Below, in pieces: positions 21,680-33,260 of a stretch of DNA of 64,000 nucleotides. Location: the NCBI GenBank assembly GCA_034359265.1, contig CP136891.1, positions 78,174,501 to 78,238,500 of the forward strand, in the 5' to 3' direction. The notes under the pieces were generated by a model, which saw only the letters and a list, made by a program, of their open reading frames with translations, did no database searches and was not told where the DNA came from. How positions within the stretch are numbered: the first letter of the stretch is position 1; each line of letters starts with the position of its first letter. The position numbers and the translations under genes were made by a program. The stretch is from Canna indica. Its lineage: Eukaryota; Streptophyta; Magnoliopsida; Zingiberales; Cannaceae.

Positions 21680-22978
21680 AACTTTAATAATTTAATTTGA
21701 ATCAATTTCATTTTTAAATGAATTTAATGCATGATTAGACAATTTGCCGATGTGATCGGGTTAGAACTACTGAACTAGACTAACAACGAGCAAAGTACTC
21801 TATATTGCAAAAGATAACGAAGAAATTGAGTATTAGCTAAGTGCTTAGTAGTTTTAAACACACGAGAGAAAGGCTTAATAAAATATCTAGCAAATAATAA
21901 AACTAAATGTCAATTTATATCTCAAATGAATATGAATGATAATTTGGATATTTCAATCATAAAGTAAATAATTAATTGTGACAACATGCACTAAGAATAA
22001 TGCTCACATAAGATATTTATTGTAGTTCGGCTTTTAACTAAGCATACATCCAATAACTAAGTATATTTTTAAAATTCAAGAAATTTACCAATAAAAAATT
22101 TCCTCCATGAGGACTTATAACCTGAGGCTTCCTCTCGCAACACCGAGGGTACCTCAACCACCTCAAGATCAAGAAAACTAACCTACACAAGCAAACACAA
22201 GCGGGTTTATACCCCTACATTAGGGTAAGCGCTCAGTCTAGACCCAATCAACCCTAGGACTAGAAAAGAAGCTTTCAAGCAAAATAAACAAGTTAAAATA
22301 ATAAATAAATGAGAGCAATAAAAATAGAACTATAATTTAGCTCTCTTTAGTAAGTTCTTAGCTCATCTTAATGTCTCTGATGATGATTCTTTTATGAATA
22401 AAGACTTAAATAAGAAGATAGAGATAAGCTAGGAATTCTTGCTCAATTTGCAAGAAAAATATTCTTTGGAGCTTGCAAATAACTTAGAATATGTCTCAGA
22501 TGTAATAGATGTGTTTAGGAAGACAAAACAAGTATTTATACAGAGAATGAGTTAGAGAAATTAGATAGAAAACTAGTTTTTACATATTAGGTCGATCATT
22601 AGTTGATGGTCAGTCAATCTAACCTTGAGCCAGCCATCAACTGAAACTACTTATTAGGGAATTTTTGCATCTTGGTTGTTTTGGATTCGATTTGAGTTTT
22701 GAAGCTTTTGATCAAGTAAGCCTCATTATCATAAAGCACCCGAAGGACTACAATTATTCATCTAAACCCTATCTTTAATATATGATACAATTGACTTTCG
22801 AGAAATATTTTCTTTAAATTCTTAAATCACTAATGTTAGATGCTTATCATCGTTAATCTAAAATATTTATTCAATGTAAACATTAAACCAGAAATTATTA
22901 CTCATTCAAACATTAGTTTCGAGTTTGTTATCACCATAACTGAGATCAAGACCGAAGTTGAAAATTGTAGGCCAACAA
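21680..22978 (-). mobile_element. Copia-like LTR, copy A (minus strand), diverged
   Basis: On the minus strand the right edge reads TGTTGGCCTACAATTTTC and continues with GGTGATAACAAA, homologous to the 5' ends of the LTRs at 2698 and 62328. Further in it shares the GTCGACC-type motifs and the block seen on the plus strand as GTAGTTCGGC near 22024. Immediately outside the edge is a polypurine tract (minus strand AAAAAGGGGAGA), which marks this as a 3' LTR with internal sequence to its right (22979-23260). The left edge is not sharply defined. Confidence 0.6.
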
Positions 22979-23260
22979 TCTCCCCTTTTTATGATAGCAA
23001 ACTCTCTTATGAAAATAATTTCAATTAAACACAAAGAGTATCCCTGATAGGATTTCTGCCCTTATCGTCATGCATATCTAAATAATATTACTCTAACTAT
23101 ATGCATGGATTCATGACCCTTTTGGCTTTTATCAAAAAGGGTAAGAAACGAGCAATCTAGTATCAAAGTTGAAACTTTTGAGGAATCTTTCAAGAAGTTC
23201 AAAAGAGTCAACTCAAGGCAGGCGGCAAAGCCAGAAATCAAGAAGAGGGAGGGGGCAAAC
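22979..23260 (-). mobile_element. 3' internal end of the Copia-like element beside LTR copy A
   Basis: Non-coding sequence adjoining the polypurine tract at about 22980-22991. It is homologous to 29693-30340 beside LTR copy C except that the latter carries a 334 bp MITE. No pol sequence is left. Confidence 0.55.
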
Positions 23261-23666
23261 TTTTAATTTTTTCAAAGATCGAGGGCAAAACATAAATAAG
23301 GAGGGCAAAACATAAATTGAGGGAAAAATATTATATATGAGGGGCAAATTTGATTTTTACCATAGATAATTTATCCAACTTTTATAGTTTAATTTGAATC
23401 AATTTCATTTAAATGAAGTTAATGCATGATTAGGCAATTTGCTGGTGTGATTTGGTTAAAACTAGACTAAGAATGAACAAAGTGCTTTAAATTGCAGAAG
23501 ATAGCGAAGAAATTGAGTATTCGCTAAGTGCTTATCTTGTGCTTCATTTGAAGAAACATTTGGGAATTATAGCATGGATAAGGTGTTAGTAGTTTTAGTC
23601 ACGCTAGAGAAAGGGTTAATAATATGTCTAGAAAATAATAATACTAAATGTCAATTTATACCTTAA

Positions 23667-25539
23667 GGGGGCGTTTGGTTGCCCGCAAGTACAAATGCTG
23701 CAACTCTAGTTGCAGCATTTAGATAACAAATTTGTTTGGTTGGCTGCAAAATCATTTTGCAGCATTTACTAGTTGCAAATTGTATTTCAAATATCATTTG
23801 CGGGCCGCAAGTGGAATTGCAGCCCAAAAAGCCCGCAATACAAGATTGCGGGCTGCAAATGCAATAATTTAAGTATTGAAAAATAATTAATTTTGGCGAC
23901 GTAGAGTCGTCGGATGAAGACAAGATAAATATCAAAATTGTAGGTTTTTGCGTGCTGAACCTGATGGTTGTGTCAGATTTTACATCTGATGTCATTTGAT
24001 AGATTTTTTAATATATTTTCAGTATTATACAAAAATTAAAAATTATTAATTTGTCAGACAAATCATGTCGGGCCTAAGTTTTTAGCCTGGCCCGAAAAAC
24101 TTTGTCCCACGCTCGACCCAAAAAATTTATGCCTGACCCGGCCCAAAAAAGTTCGTGTCCAGCCTGGCCCGAAAAATTTGTACCCGGCCCGGCCCGAAAA
24201 AATTCGTGTCCGTCCCGCCCCGAAAAAATTTGTGTCCGACCCGACCCAAAAAATTCGTGCACTGCACGGCCCGTCCCAGCCCGGCTCGGTCCGAAAAAAT
24301 TCGTGCCCAACCCGGCCTGAAAATTTTCATGCCCAGCCCGACTCAAAAATTTCGTGCCTGGCCTAGCCCGAAAAAATTTATGCTCGGCCAGGCCCGAAAA
24401 AATTCGTGCTCAGCCTGGCTCGAAAAAATTCACTGTCGGCCCGGCCCTGCCCAAAAAAAATTCGTACCCCGGCCCGGCCCAAAAAAATTCATGCCCGACC
24501 CAAAAAAATTCGTGCCCAACCCAGCCCTGCCTGAAAAAATTTATGCACTGCCCGACTCGTGCCGACCTGAAAAAATTTGTGCCTTTCCCGGCCCAAAATT
24601 ATTCGTGCACGGCCCAACCCTAAAAAATTCGTGCCCAACCCGGCCCAAAATATTTTGTGCTCGGCCCGCCCCAAAAAAATTCGTGCCCGGTCTGGACCGA
24701 AAAAATTCTTGCCTGGCCCTGCCCGAAAAAATTCGTGGTCAGCCCTGCCCAAAAAAATTCGTGTCCCGACCCGACCCGAAAAATTTTATGCCCAGCCCGA
24801 CCTAACACAAAAAGAAATTCATGCCCAGTCCGAAATATTCGCATCGGGCCCAACCTTGCCCGAAAAAATTCGTGCACTGCCCATCTTGACTTGGCTCGGC
24901 CCAAAAAATTTATGCCCGACCCCGCATGAGAAAATTCGTTCCCGGCCAAAAAAAATTTATGCTCGGCCCGGCCCGAAAAAATTCCTGCCCGACCCGGCGT
25001 GAAAAAATTCGTTTCCCAGCCCAGCTCAAAAAAATTCATGTCCGGCCCGGCCTGACCAGAAAAAAAATTCGTGCCCTGCCCGAAAAAAAAATTGTGTTTG
25101 GCCCAGCCTTGCCCGAAAAAATTCGTGCACCGCCCAACTTGTCCCGGTCCGGCTCGGGCCGACTCGAAAAAATTCGTGTCCGGCCCGGCCTAAAAAGATT
25201 TGTGCACGACCCGACCCGAAAAGTTTGTGCCCGGCCCTGCCCGAAAGAGTTTGTACCCGGCCCGGATAAATTTGTGCATGCTCGGCCCATCCCATCCCGG
25301 CCCGGCTCAGCCCGACTTGAGAAAATTCGTGCCCGACCCGACCCGAAAAATTTCGTAAGATGCAAGTTGCAAGAGTACTTACAACTTCCATTTGCGGCCA
25401 ACCAAATGCTTGCAAATAGAAGTTGCAACTCTACTTGCGGGCAACCAAACGGTAGGCTGTAAAATCTATTTGCGGGCATTTACTTTTGCATGCAAATAGA
25501 TTTTGCAGCATTTACACTTGCGGGTAACCAAACGCCCCC
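23667..25539. mobile_element. Complete PIF/Harbinger-like element, 1873 bp, TSD TAA
   Basis: Termini are GGGGGCGTTTGGTTGCCCGC on the left and the inverse of GGGGGCGTTTGGTTACCCGC on the right, about 24 bp inverted repeats with one mismatch. They are flanked by TAA (23664-23666 and 25540-25542). The empty site is preserved in LTR copy A near 21920. There is no transposase. The left 400 bp is unique subterminal sequence, the right 180 bp repeats TTTGCATGCAAA-like motifs and internal copies of the terminal motif, and the middle 1.3 kb is a minisatellite. Assignment to PIF/Harbinger rests on the three-base TAA duplication and the GTTTGGTT-type termini. Confidence 0.88.
24066..25355. repeat. Degenerate minisatellite array inside the Harbinger-like element, about 1.3 kb
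   Basis: Units of about 26-30 bp, plus-strand form CCCGGCCCGAAAAAATTCGTG, with substitutions, A-run length changes and expanded CCGG blocks. Roughly forty units. It is the reverse complement of the array at 18905-20000 and lies in the same position relative to the shared element end. Confidence 0.92.
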
Positions 25540-26600
25540 TAAATGAATATGAATGATAGTTTTGATATTTCAATCACAAAGTAAATAGTTTGTTGCGATA
25601 AGACAAACAGTAAGAGCAATGTTAACACATGAGATTTATAATTATTCAACTTCTACCCAAACATACATGCACTACCTAAGCATCTCGTTTAGGAATCAAC
25701 AAATTCACTAGTATAAATTTTCCTCTAATAGGATTTATAACTCGAGGCTTCCTCCCTCAACACCGAGGGTACCTCAACCACCTCAAGATCAAGGAAACTA
25801 ATCTACACAAGCAAACACAAGCAGATTTATACCTCTACATTAAGGTAAAAACTCAATCTAGACCTAATCAACCCTATGACTAGAAAATAAGCTTTCGAGT
25901 AAAATAAACAAGTTAAAAGAACAAATAAATGGGAGCAATAAAAATAGAACTATAATTTAGCTCTCGTTAATAAGTTCTTAGCTTCTGTTAATGTATTTGA
26001 TAGTGATTCTTTTATGAATAAAGACTTAAATAAGAAGATAGAGATCAAGCTAGGAATTGTTGCTAGATTTGCAAGAAAAATACTTTTTGGGACTTGCAAA
26101 TAACTTAGAATATGTCTAAGGTGTAATAGATGTATCTAGGAAGACAAAACAAGTATTTATACAGAGAATGAGTTAGAGAAATTAGCTAGAAAACTAATAT
26201 TTACATGTTAGGTCGATCATTAGTTGATGGTCAGTCGACCTAAGCTTCAGCCAACCATCGATCGAAACTACTTATAAGGGGTTTTTTGCATCTTGGTTGT
26301 TTTAGGTTTGATTTGAGTTTTGAAGCTTTTTGGTTAGGTAAGCCTAATTATCATGAAGCACCCAAGGATTACAATTATTCATCTAAACCCTAACTTTAAT
26401 ATATGATACAATTGACTTTCGAGGAATATTTTCTTTAAATTCTTAATTTTCAATCACTACTGTTGCATGCTTATCATCGTCAATCTAAAATATTTGCTCA
26501 ATGTAAACATTAGTACCTTATTTGCTATCGTTAAAACAAATATTATAACCAATATTGAAAATCTTAAGCCAATAGAAAGAGCTCATTGTGTCATAGTATT

Positions 26601-29093
26601 TGTAAGACCCAAAGTTTTCTAATATAAATAAAACAAAAAATATATGTTTGGTGCAGCGCACCAGATCAGAAGTTAGTCGGGTCGAGCCGTGAAATCGCCT
26701 TGAGTTGAAGGTATAACTCAGCTTATGAAGTTTAATTGGTTAAATCAACATTTCCTTCTTAAGCATTAGATGTCCTATTTGAGTCGAGTTCAAATCGTGT
26801 ATGCGGATCGAATCAGGGCCCGAATCGGACTCGGTTTGAGTCGAGTAGGGGCTAAGTCATTAAGGAGGGCATATAGGTCATTTGTAGATGAGGGAATAAA
26901 ACCCCTCATCTATAGTCGTGCAGCTCATCCTTGAGCCGCACGCAGCCCGAGCAAGAGAGGGAGGAGGGAAGATCTTGGGTCGGCGCCGAAAATCGTGTCA
27001 CCGTCGAAAGGATCGATATCGCCATCGGCCATCCCTTCTTCTTCCTTAATCAAGGTGAGTGGTTAGATTTCGAATCGCATGGTGAGGCGGGTGGCCGAAC
27101 CAACTAGGGTGCTAAATCAAAGGTTTTTCTCGTTGTTCATGTTGATTCGTGGTATTTCTTCGATCTCTTCGCTATTTTTATCAATCGATGTATTAGATTT
27201 GATTTAAATATTTAGATTTTGGTGTTCTAGGGGCCGGCCGAGTAGAGGAAAAAGGGGAAAGATCATGCTGAAATTTTTTCCAATTCCCTCGCTTGATTTA
27301 AACCCCTTTAGACTAGTTAAATTTAAATTCATGTAGATTCGGGATTCAATCGATGTAGTAGATGATCAAGATTCCTTCTCCCTAATGCCTTGAGGCGCTC
27401 GACCAAACAAGGGGAGCCTTGTTCAAGGTTCGACCGATCAAGATGGGAGAGAAAACTTGATCTAGAATTCATCTATGGTAGGTCACAAGTTTAATTGCTA
27501 GGGTTCATGGTCAAAAACCCCTCTTCTCCTACCCTTGTAGGCTCAGCCGAACAAGGCATGCCTTGCTCAAGGTTCGGTCGGGCCAAGAAGGGGGAAAGGT
27601 GACCGGAGGGGACTAACCTTCATACTTGGAAACATTAGGAAACGAGGGTCACCTCGATCGACAAGTAGAATTAAGATGAGAATTAGGAAAGACATCAATT
27701 AAGAAAAACTATCACTCTAGTGCATATATGTACATATACACTTAGCGACATTAAGAGGTAGCAATTATTTTCAAGATTTTTCCTTATCAATTACTAATAT
27801 TAGTAATGAATTGCCATGATAGATTTAATGTTGCCTTGCTAGAATTTTATGATTAAATGCAAAATTTAATTAGTTTCTTGTTGTAATCATGTGGTTATTC
27901 ATGGTAATAGTGGTAGGTTATCCTTATAACCTAAGGGTTGTGACACTATATACTTAGACATTCTACACTTATGACATGTAACTCACACTAGCAAAAGTAG
28001 CAACTGACGCTAGATGATTGGTATGAAACTCTAAAGTGTGTTACTTATGAAAACTCGAATGTAGACAAGCTAGGTCACATAGCCAAGGAACAACTAGTGA
28101 GTAGTGGTGTGCTGGATGGTAAGGCCCAAAATAAAGGACTGAGCACGGGTGGACGCCCGAGATTTTAAATAAGGAAACTCTAGGACACTTCGCTTGTAAG
28201 ATGTGATTGTGATGGTCTACCGATAAGCATGGATAGTCGGAATGACTAATGCTCGACTCGGCCAGTGATTTGGGTCTTGAGGTTGCACCAGCGAGCCCGC
28301 TAGGTGCTAGATCCCAGTTGGGTGGGACTAGCTATCCCTAACACGGTAGGTGTTCGGAGACTAGCAGACTATCCTAGTCGATGGCCCAGAGATTGTCCTG
28401 ATTCACTTGTGTGTTATGTAGGCCATACAGCCAGTATATTACTATCATTGTGTGGTAGGGCTGGTTAGAGCCGAACCACTAGTTCATTAGCAGGCCCTGA
28501 TGGTAGGGTATCATGTTGCTTAGTTGGGCCATTATGGCTGGTTACATGAATGTATGGTCTATACAGGATGACCCTTGAGGTCAGTTGTCATATCAAAAAT
28601 AAAGTAGATCCCTAACTTTATATTTTGTTGACTTATATATATGTCATTATTGGGGATTTATGTGGAGATCCGGAAGAATCGCTCATTGATTCTCATGTGG
28701 ACTCACGGTTTATTTTTCTTGTTTTGCAGAGCCCGATCAATGAGTTGAGGCTTGGAGTCATGGTGCAGCTGGAGGGCAGGCAGTGGCGTAGATCTCGTAG
28801 TAGCGTCCAGTAGTCATAGTCTAGAGGTCTAGGACTGTTGTTTTTCATACACTGAGAGTGTCTATTTGAAAACATGTATTCGACTTTAAATTTGAGTTGT
28901 TTCATATTGTGGTTGATGTTTCGTAACTTTTCATTTTTATCAAAATTGTGAACATTCTTTAAAAATTTGAATAAAACTGCATCATTGTTTTTATTCACGT
29001 GTTTTCGATTTCTTATTAGTCAGTGTATGTAGTAAGCTTCAGGGTAGGATATAGACCCTAGCCGATCACACGACCCTAAGTTGGGGTGTGACA
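26601..29093 (+). mobile_element. Solo LTR (probable Gypsy chromovirus type), 2493 bp, TSD GTATT
   Basis: Begins TGTAAGACCCAAAG and ends GGGGTGTGACA, with perfect five-base duplications GTATT at 26596-26600 and 29094-29098. The length and the TGTAAGACCC...GTGACA ends are like LTRs of large plant Gypsy chromoviruses (inference). No internal region is present. GC-rich leader-like sequence lies at 26920-27060 and a run of short GC-rich blocks at 28120-28560. It inserted next to LTR copy B, separating it from LTR copy C. Confidence 0.9.
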
Positions 29094-29199
29094 GTATTAT
29101 CCACGGTGAGTTTATATATCCATATTTAATGATGTTTGCATAGCTATATTGTTAGTAAAGAATTTATACGTATATACTAAGTTTGGGCTTAATCAAGAG

Positions 29200-29692
29200 T
29201 ATGTACCATGTAATCATGTGTAGTCCCCATGTTCGCATTCCTTAAAATTTTGCCCAAATAAAATCATGGATATTAAGGATACCAAGAGAGAGGCTCGGGC
29301 TACATGGCAGCCAACGTGCAGATTTTAGACCATTGAGCTCATCGACCAAACTTCGATCAATCGAAGGTTCGGTCAAAATTGCATTGCGTGCGATTTTAGC
29401 ACGACTTTGGTTCGGGTTCAGGTTTTGAGTTTCGAGCTTTGGTTTCATGATCATCACTACACAAATTGAGGATATTAAAATATATCTAGACTCAAAAACC
29501 TAAAATCTAACATCTCTCTGTACGTCCTTCAAGTATTGATCAACGTGATTCGAGTTTTTCCTATTTCGTGCCGCTCTTCCGATCTCGGACATCGTGTGCT
29601 ACTCGAATTGAAACATGAAATTATTACTCATTCAAGTATTAATTCTAAGTTTGTTATCATCAAAATTGAGATCAAAATCAAGGTTGAAAATC
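29200..29692 (-). mobile_element. Copia-like LTR fragment, copy C (minus strand)
   Basis: The right edge matches that of copy A: GATCAAAATCAAGGTTGAAAATCGTAGGCC followed by a pyrimidine tract (the polypurine tract on the minus strand). It also contains GATCAATCGAAGGTTCGGTC, the same type of motif as in the other LTRs. Only about the first 500 bp of the LTR is recognisable; the left boundary is uncertain. Confidence 0.5.
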
Positions 29693-29761
29693 GTAGGCCA
29701 ATAATCTCTTTTTTTTATAATAGCAAACACTCTTATGAAAATAATTTCAATTAAACACAAA

Positions 29762-30095
29762 GGTCTCATTTGCTTTGATGGATTAAGGAGGTGGATTAGA
29801 TTTTAAAATCCAATCCATTGTTTGCTGCAGCAATGGATAAGAATCAGACCGGATATTGGATAAATTTATTTTGGCCCAAATCTACCATTGGCTTGATTTA
29901 GAAATCCTAGGGAGGGGGTGGATTTATGACCCAAATTCACAGGATATGAATTTTCATATCCTATCTATGTTTCTTATCCTATGCAAAAACAAACATATGA
30001 TAGGATTTTAAAAAATCCTCTTGTATTTCTATCCCACCTTTATCCATCTTAAGTCATATCCCATCCAAATCATATTCTGCAAAGCAAACATGACC
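29762..30095. mobile_element. MITE with GGTC(T/A)...GTTTGCTTT-type termini, 334 bp
   Basis: Left end GGTCTCATTTGCTTT; the right end inverted reads GGTCATGTTTGCTTT. Both ends are flanked by AAA (29759-29761, 30096-30098). The homologous uninterrupted sequence beside LTR copy A reads ACACAAAGAGTATCC near 23031, confirming the boundaries. A three-base duplication and this terminus suggest a Tourist/PIF-type MITE, although the usual target is TAA or TTA. Confidence 0.8.
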
Positions 30096-30340
30096 AAAGA
30101 GTATACGGGATAGGATTTCTTCCTATATCATCATGCATATCCAAATAATATTACTCCCTGGCCTAACTATATGCATGGATTCATCAATCATATTCTGCCC
30201 CCTATCATGAATTTTCTCCCCATTTTGGCTTTTATCAAAAAAGGGCAAGAAACGAGCAATCTAGTACCGAAGTTGAAAATTTTGAGGAATCTTTCAAGAA
30301 GTTCAAAAGAATAACTCAGGGAATGTCAACCATGATTCCA

Positions 30341-31626
30341 AATGTGAAATTAAATATATAGATAGATGATATCAAATGTGATAGAATTATTTAAAATCAA
30401 AGTTTAAAGCCAAAGTATCTTTAAGAACGATGTTTTCAAGTATCTATTGAAGTATCAAAATCATTTCAGTCAATCACGAAGGAAAAGGATTAAAATATAT
30501 TTGCTAATTCTTGTTAATAATATTAAACATTCATACATAAAATAATACATACTATATTATATAAAAATTAATTATAATTAACAATAACAATAAAATATAA
30601 ATTAGTGAAAAAAATATTTTGAAAATCCATATATGAATTTTAAAATAACGACAAATATAGATAATTTTGAAATTTTTTTAAAAAATAATAATTAATTTTA
30701 TTAATAATAATTATCATTGATTTTATCATATTTCAAAATCAAAATGCTGTTTGTATTTACTATGATGTAATTATAATCACCCCTTGGTTCTAATTTATTT
30801 TCTTAAAAATTTTAATCACTTCGTGGTTCTTTCATATTTCCTTATTCTACAAGTTACTCGTAATTAAGATGATATACAAGTCTCATAGTCCATTTCTAAT
30901 GAGTCCACAGGCGGCTGGCCTTTGCATGATGCTTAGTTTTCTTCTCAATCATAACGTGCAGGACACTGTATCTATAAACCATTATTTTTTTTTAAAAATA
31001 CTTATTTGACAATAGAAGATTCATTCCAACGGCATCTGCCCTCGATCAGACTGACAAATATTCAAATCTCACCTCATCTCATTGCAAGTTTCAGTTCATA
31101 TTCTTCTATACGAAATTATATATGAACTCAAATGTAAATTTGATAGTGGATATATATTATAGGAAAAATATGTAAATATATCATATCATGTACTTATCAC
31201 GTTTTTTTTGTTAATTATGATTTGTAACTTTTTTTCTCAATTCGCTATGCTCCTCCGGCTTCCCCGACCTCTCAACTCTTTTAACGACTTGCCGACGAAA
31301 ATTAGACATCATATAACAATTGAAATAAATGTCTTAATATATGCCCTCAATTGAGAAAAATGAAGTACAAGCCATCGTTGAGAGAGACCTAACTTTTAAT
31401 TTTAATATTAAAAAATTGTATTTTATTTTTACACATCATCAGTTTAACGATCTGCCGATGAAAATTAGACGACATGCCACAATCGAAATAAATATCTTAG
31501 TATATACCCACAATTGAGAAAAAAAGTACCAACTATAATTTTAAAAAAATGTGAAAGTATATGATATGTTTAAATATTTTCTCTATATTATATCTAAGGT
31601 ATCATGGGTATATCTACTGACCTGAG
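30341..31626. other. AT-rich intergenic sequence with a 90 bp direct repeat
   Basis: Non-coding and AT-rich. Two related blocks, about 31273-31365 and 31440-31530, share CGAAAATTAGACAT / GATGAAAATTAGACGAC and the following CAATTGAGAAAAA. No gene or terminal repeats are seen. Confidence 0.5.
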
Positions 31627-31639
31627 CACTACTAGAAAT

Positions 31640-31940
31640 TAGGTCTTCAGCAACGGCTATCAGCAACGGTCGCTCAAACCGTTGCTATTTGCAACGGCTT
31701 TCTTACGGCCGCCCGAGCCGTTGCAGATATTTGTATCTGCAACGGCGTTCTAACGGATACGCGAGTCGTTGCGAATTATTTTAATTATCCGCAACGGCTT
31801 TCTGACGGAAAGGCGAGCCGTTGCTGATATTTTAATTATCAGCAACGGCTTTCTAACGGATAAGTGAGCCGTTGCTGATGATAACTTATCAGCAACGGCT
31901 TTCTAACGGGCGAGTGAGCAGTTGCTGATAAGTTTATATA
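31640..31940. repeat. CACTA subterminal repeats
   Basis: Seven or so copies of a CAGCAACGGCTTTCTAACGG-like motif in direct and inverted orientation (AGCCGTTGCTGAT being the inverse), forming several small hairpins. This arrangement is expected at transposase (TNPA-type) binding regions of CACTA elements. Confidence 0.8.
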
Positions 31941-32372
31941 GGGCACCAGTCGCGCCCGACCCTTCTTCCTCCCGTTGCTGCCGCCACCGCTCCTGCTCTC
32001 GCCTCTCGCCGCCGCTGCCGCTGCTGCCGACGCCGACGACGCCTCTTCCTCCTCCCACTGCTGTCGACTTGTTCAGGTAGGCCTCGCCGGTCGGCCGTCT
32101 CTTTCCGTTGCGGCCGACGGGAATCAATCCGACCGAAACCCTATTTCTAGGGTTTCGGCCGGCGGCGGTCGGCCGATGGCCGCCGTCGGACCTTGTAGAG
32201 TGGCCGAACAGTGTGTCCGGCCACTGTACGCCGGCGCCGGAGTCCACCTGACTCCGGCGCTGGAATTTATAGATTTATATATTATTTTTTATTATTTTTT
32301 AATTGTTAATTAATTGTTAATTAATTATTTAATTTGTTAGATTAATTATTAGGGTTTAGATTAATTTCGGAA

Positions 32373-32800
32373 TTGTCCACTTCAGACGCGCGCCGGAATC
32401 GTCCACTTCGGACGCGCACGTGCCGGAGTCGTCGACTTCGGACGCGCACACGCCGGAGTCGTCGACTTCGGACGCGCGCCGGAATCGTCCACTTCGAACG
32501 CGCGCCGAAATCGTCCACTTCGGACGCGCGCCGGAATCGTCTACTTCGGACGCGCGTCGGAATCGTCCAATATTGACTCGCGCCGGAATTTATAATTATA
32601 TATATAATTTATATTGTTTTATAATTGTTAATTAATTGTTTTATAATTGTTAATTAATTATTTAGATTAATTGTTTAATTTGTTAGATTAATTATTAGGG
32701 TTTAGATTAATTTCGGACGCGCGCCGGAATCGTCCACTTCGGACGCGCGCCGAAATCGTTCACTTTGGACGTGCGCCGGAATCGTCCAATATGGACTCGA
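32373..32800. repeat. Tandem repeat, units of about 30 bp, interrupted
   Basis: Units of the form TCGTCCACTTCGGACGCGCG recur about eight times at 32373-32590 and three more times at 32715-32800. The intervening AT-rich block (TTAATTAATTGTTT) is itself repeated. It lies within the CACTA leader and is probably not protein-coding. Confidence 0.8.
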
Positions 32801-33000
32801 ACGGTCTCAAAACATTTAGAAAATAATCATGCATCCGACAAGTTCATATGTTTCACGTACGCATCGACGAGTCGGATATGATTTAGCAAAACCTTAGATC
32901 CGTTCGGGGATTGTATGTTCGTGTAAAAGAAGTAGATGATCTTTTATACGATGTACAATTCTTGAATTGTCCCTGATTGGACAATTTGGGAATATAGTTA

Positions 33001-33185
33001 TTTGTACTGCACTTACGTTTTTATTTTAACTGTTATCTAATTATTCTAAATTTCGGCAACATCTCTCTTGTTCTCCGGTACACGCCCAGATGATATGCGT
33101 ATTCGGAGAACTATAGGGAGATGCTGCCGAAATTTAGAATAATTAGTTAACAATTAAAATAAAAATGTAAGTGCAGTTCAAATAA
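33001..33185. repeat. Inverted repeat, arms of about 80 bp
   Basis: Left arm 33001-33082 and right arm about 33103-33185 pair with roughly 85-90 percent identity by eye. Both contain CTAATTATTCTAAATTTCGG or its inverse, around a loop of about 20 bp. It lies 75 bp upstream of the transposase start codon. Confidence 0.8.
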
Positions 33186-33260
33186 CATAAATCCCGAATG
33201 GAATAGGACAATCTCACCTAAAGACATTAACCAAAGAAATTGTCATTGATTGACAGAATC

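Larger units (their letters stand above)
23360..26570 (-). mobile_element. Copia-like LTR, copy B, split by a Harbinger-like insertion
   Basis: 23360-23666 plus 25540-26570 together align with LTR copy A (21660-22978) in direct orientation: the same order of AATTTGAATCAATTTCA, the CACCGAGGGTACCTCAACC block, and AATATATGATACAATTGAC. The alignment is continuous across the Harbinger-like element once one TAA is removed, so copy A supplies the empty site. The right edge resembles the LTR start but has lost the TGTTGG tip (it reads CCAATA on the plus strand). Confidence 0.65.

Noticed and set aside
24155..24805. 216-codon open frame in the second array and its counterparts to 25479
   Set aside because: Same reason; frames overlap on both strands and drift with the repeat.
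31903..32313. Overlapping open frames at the CACTA leader
   Set aside because: Low-complexity Ala/Ser/Asp runs from GC-rich leader DNA; the transposase begins later at 33261.
32373..32635. Two repetitive plus-strand frames in the 30 bp repeat
   Set aside because: They are translations of the tandem repeat, with products such as repeated SSTSDARRNRP.
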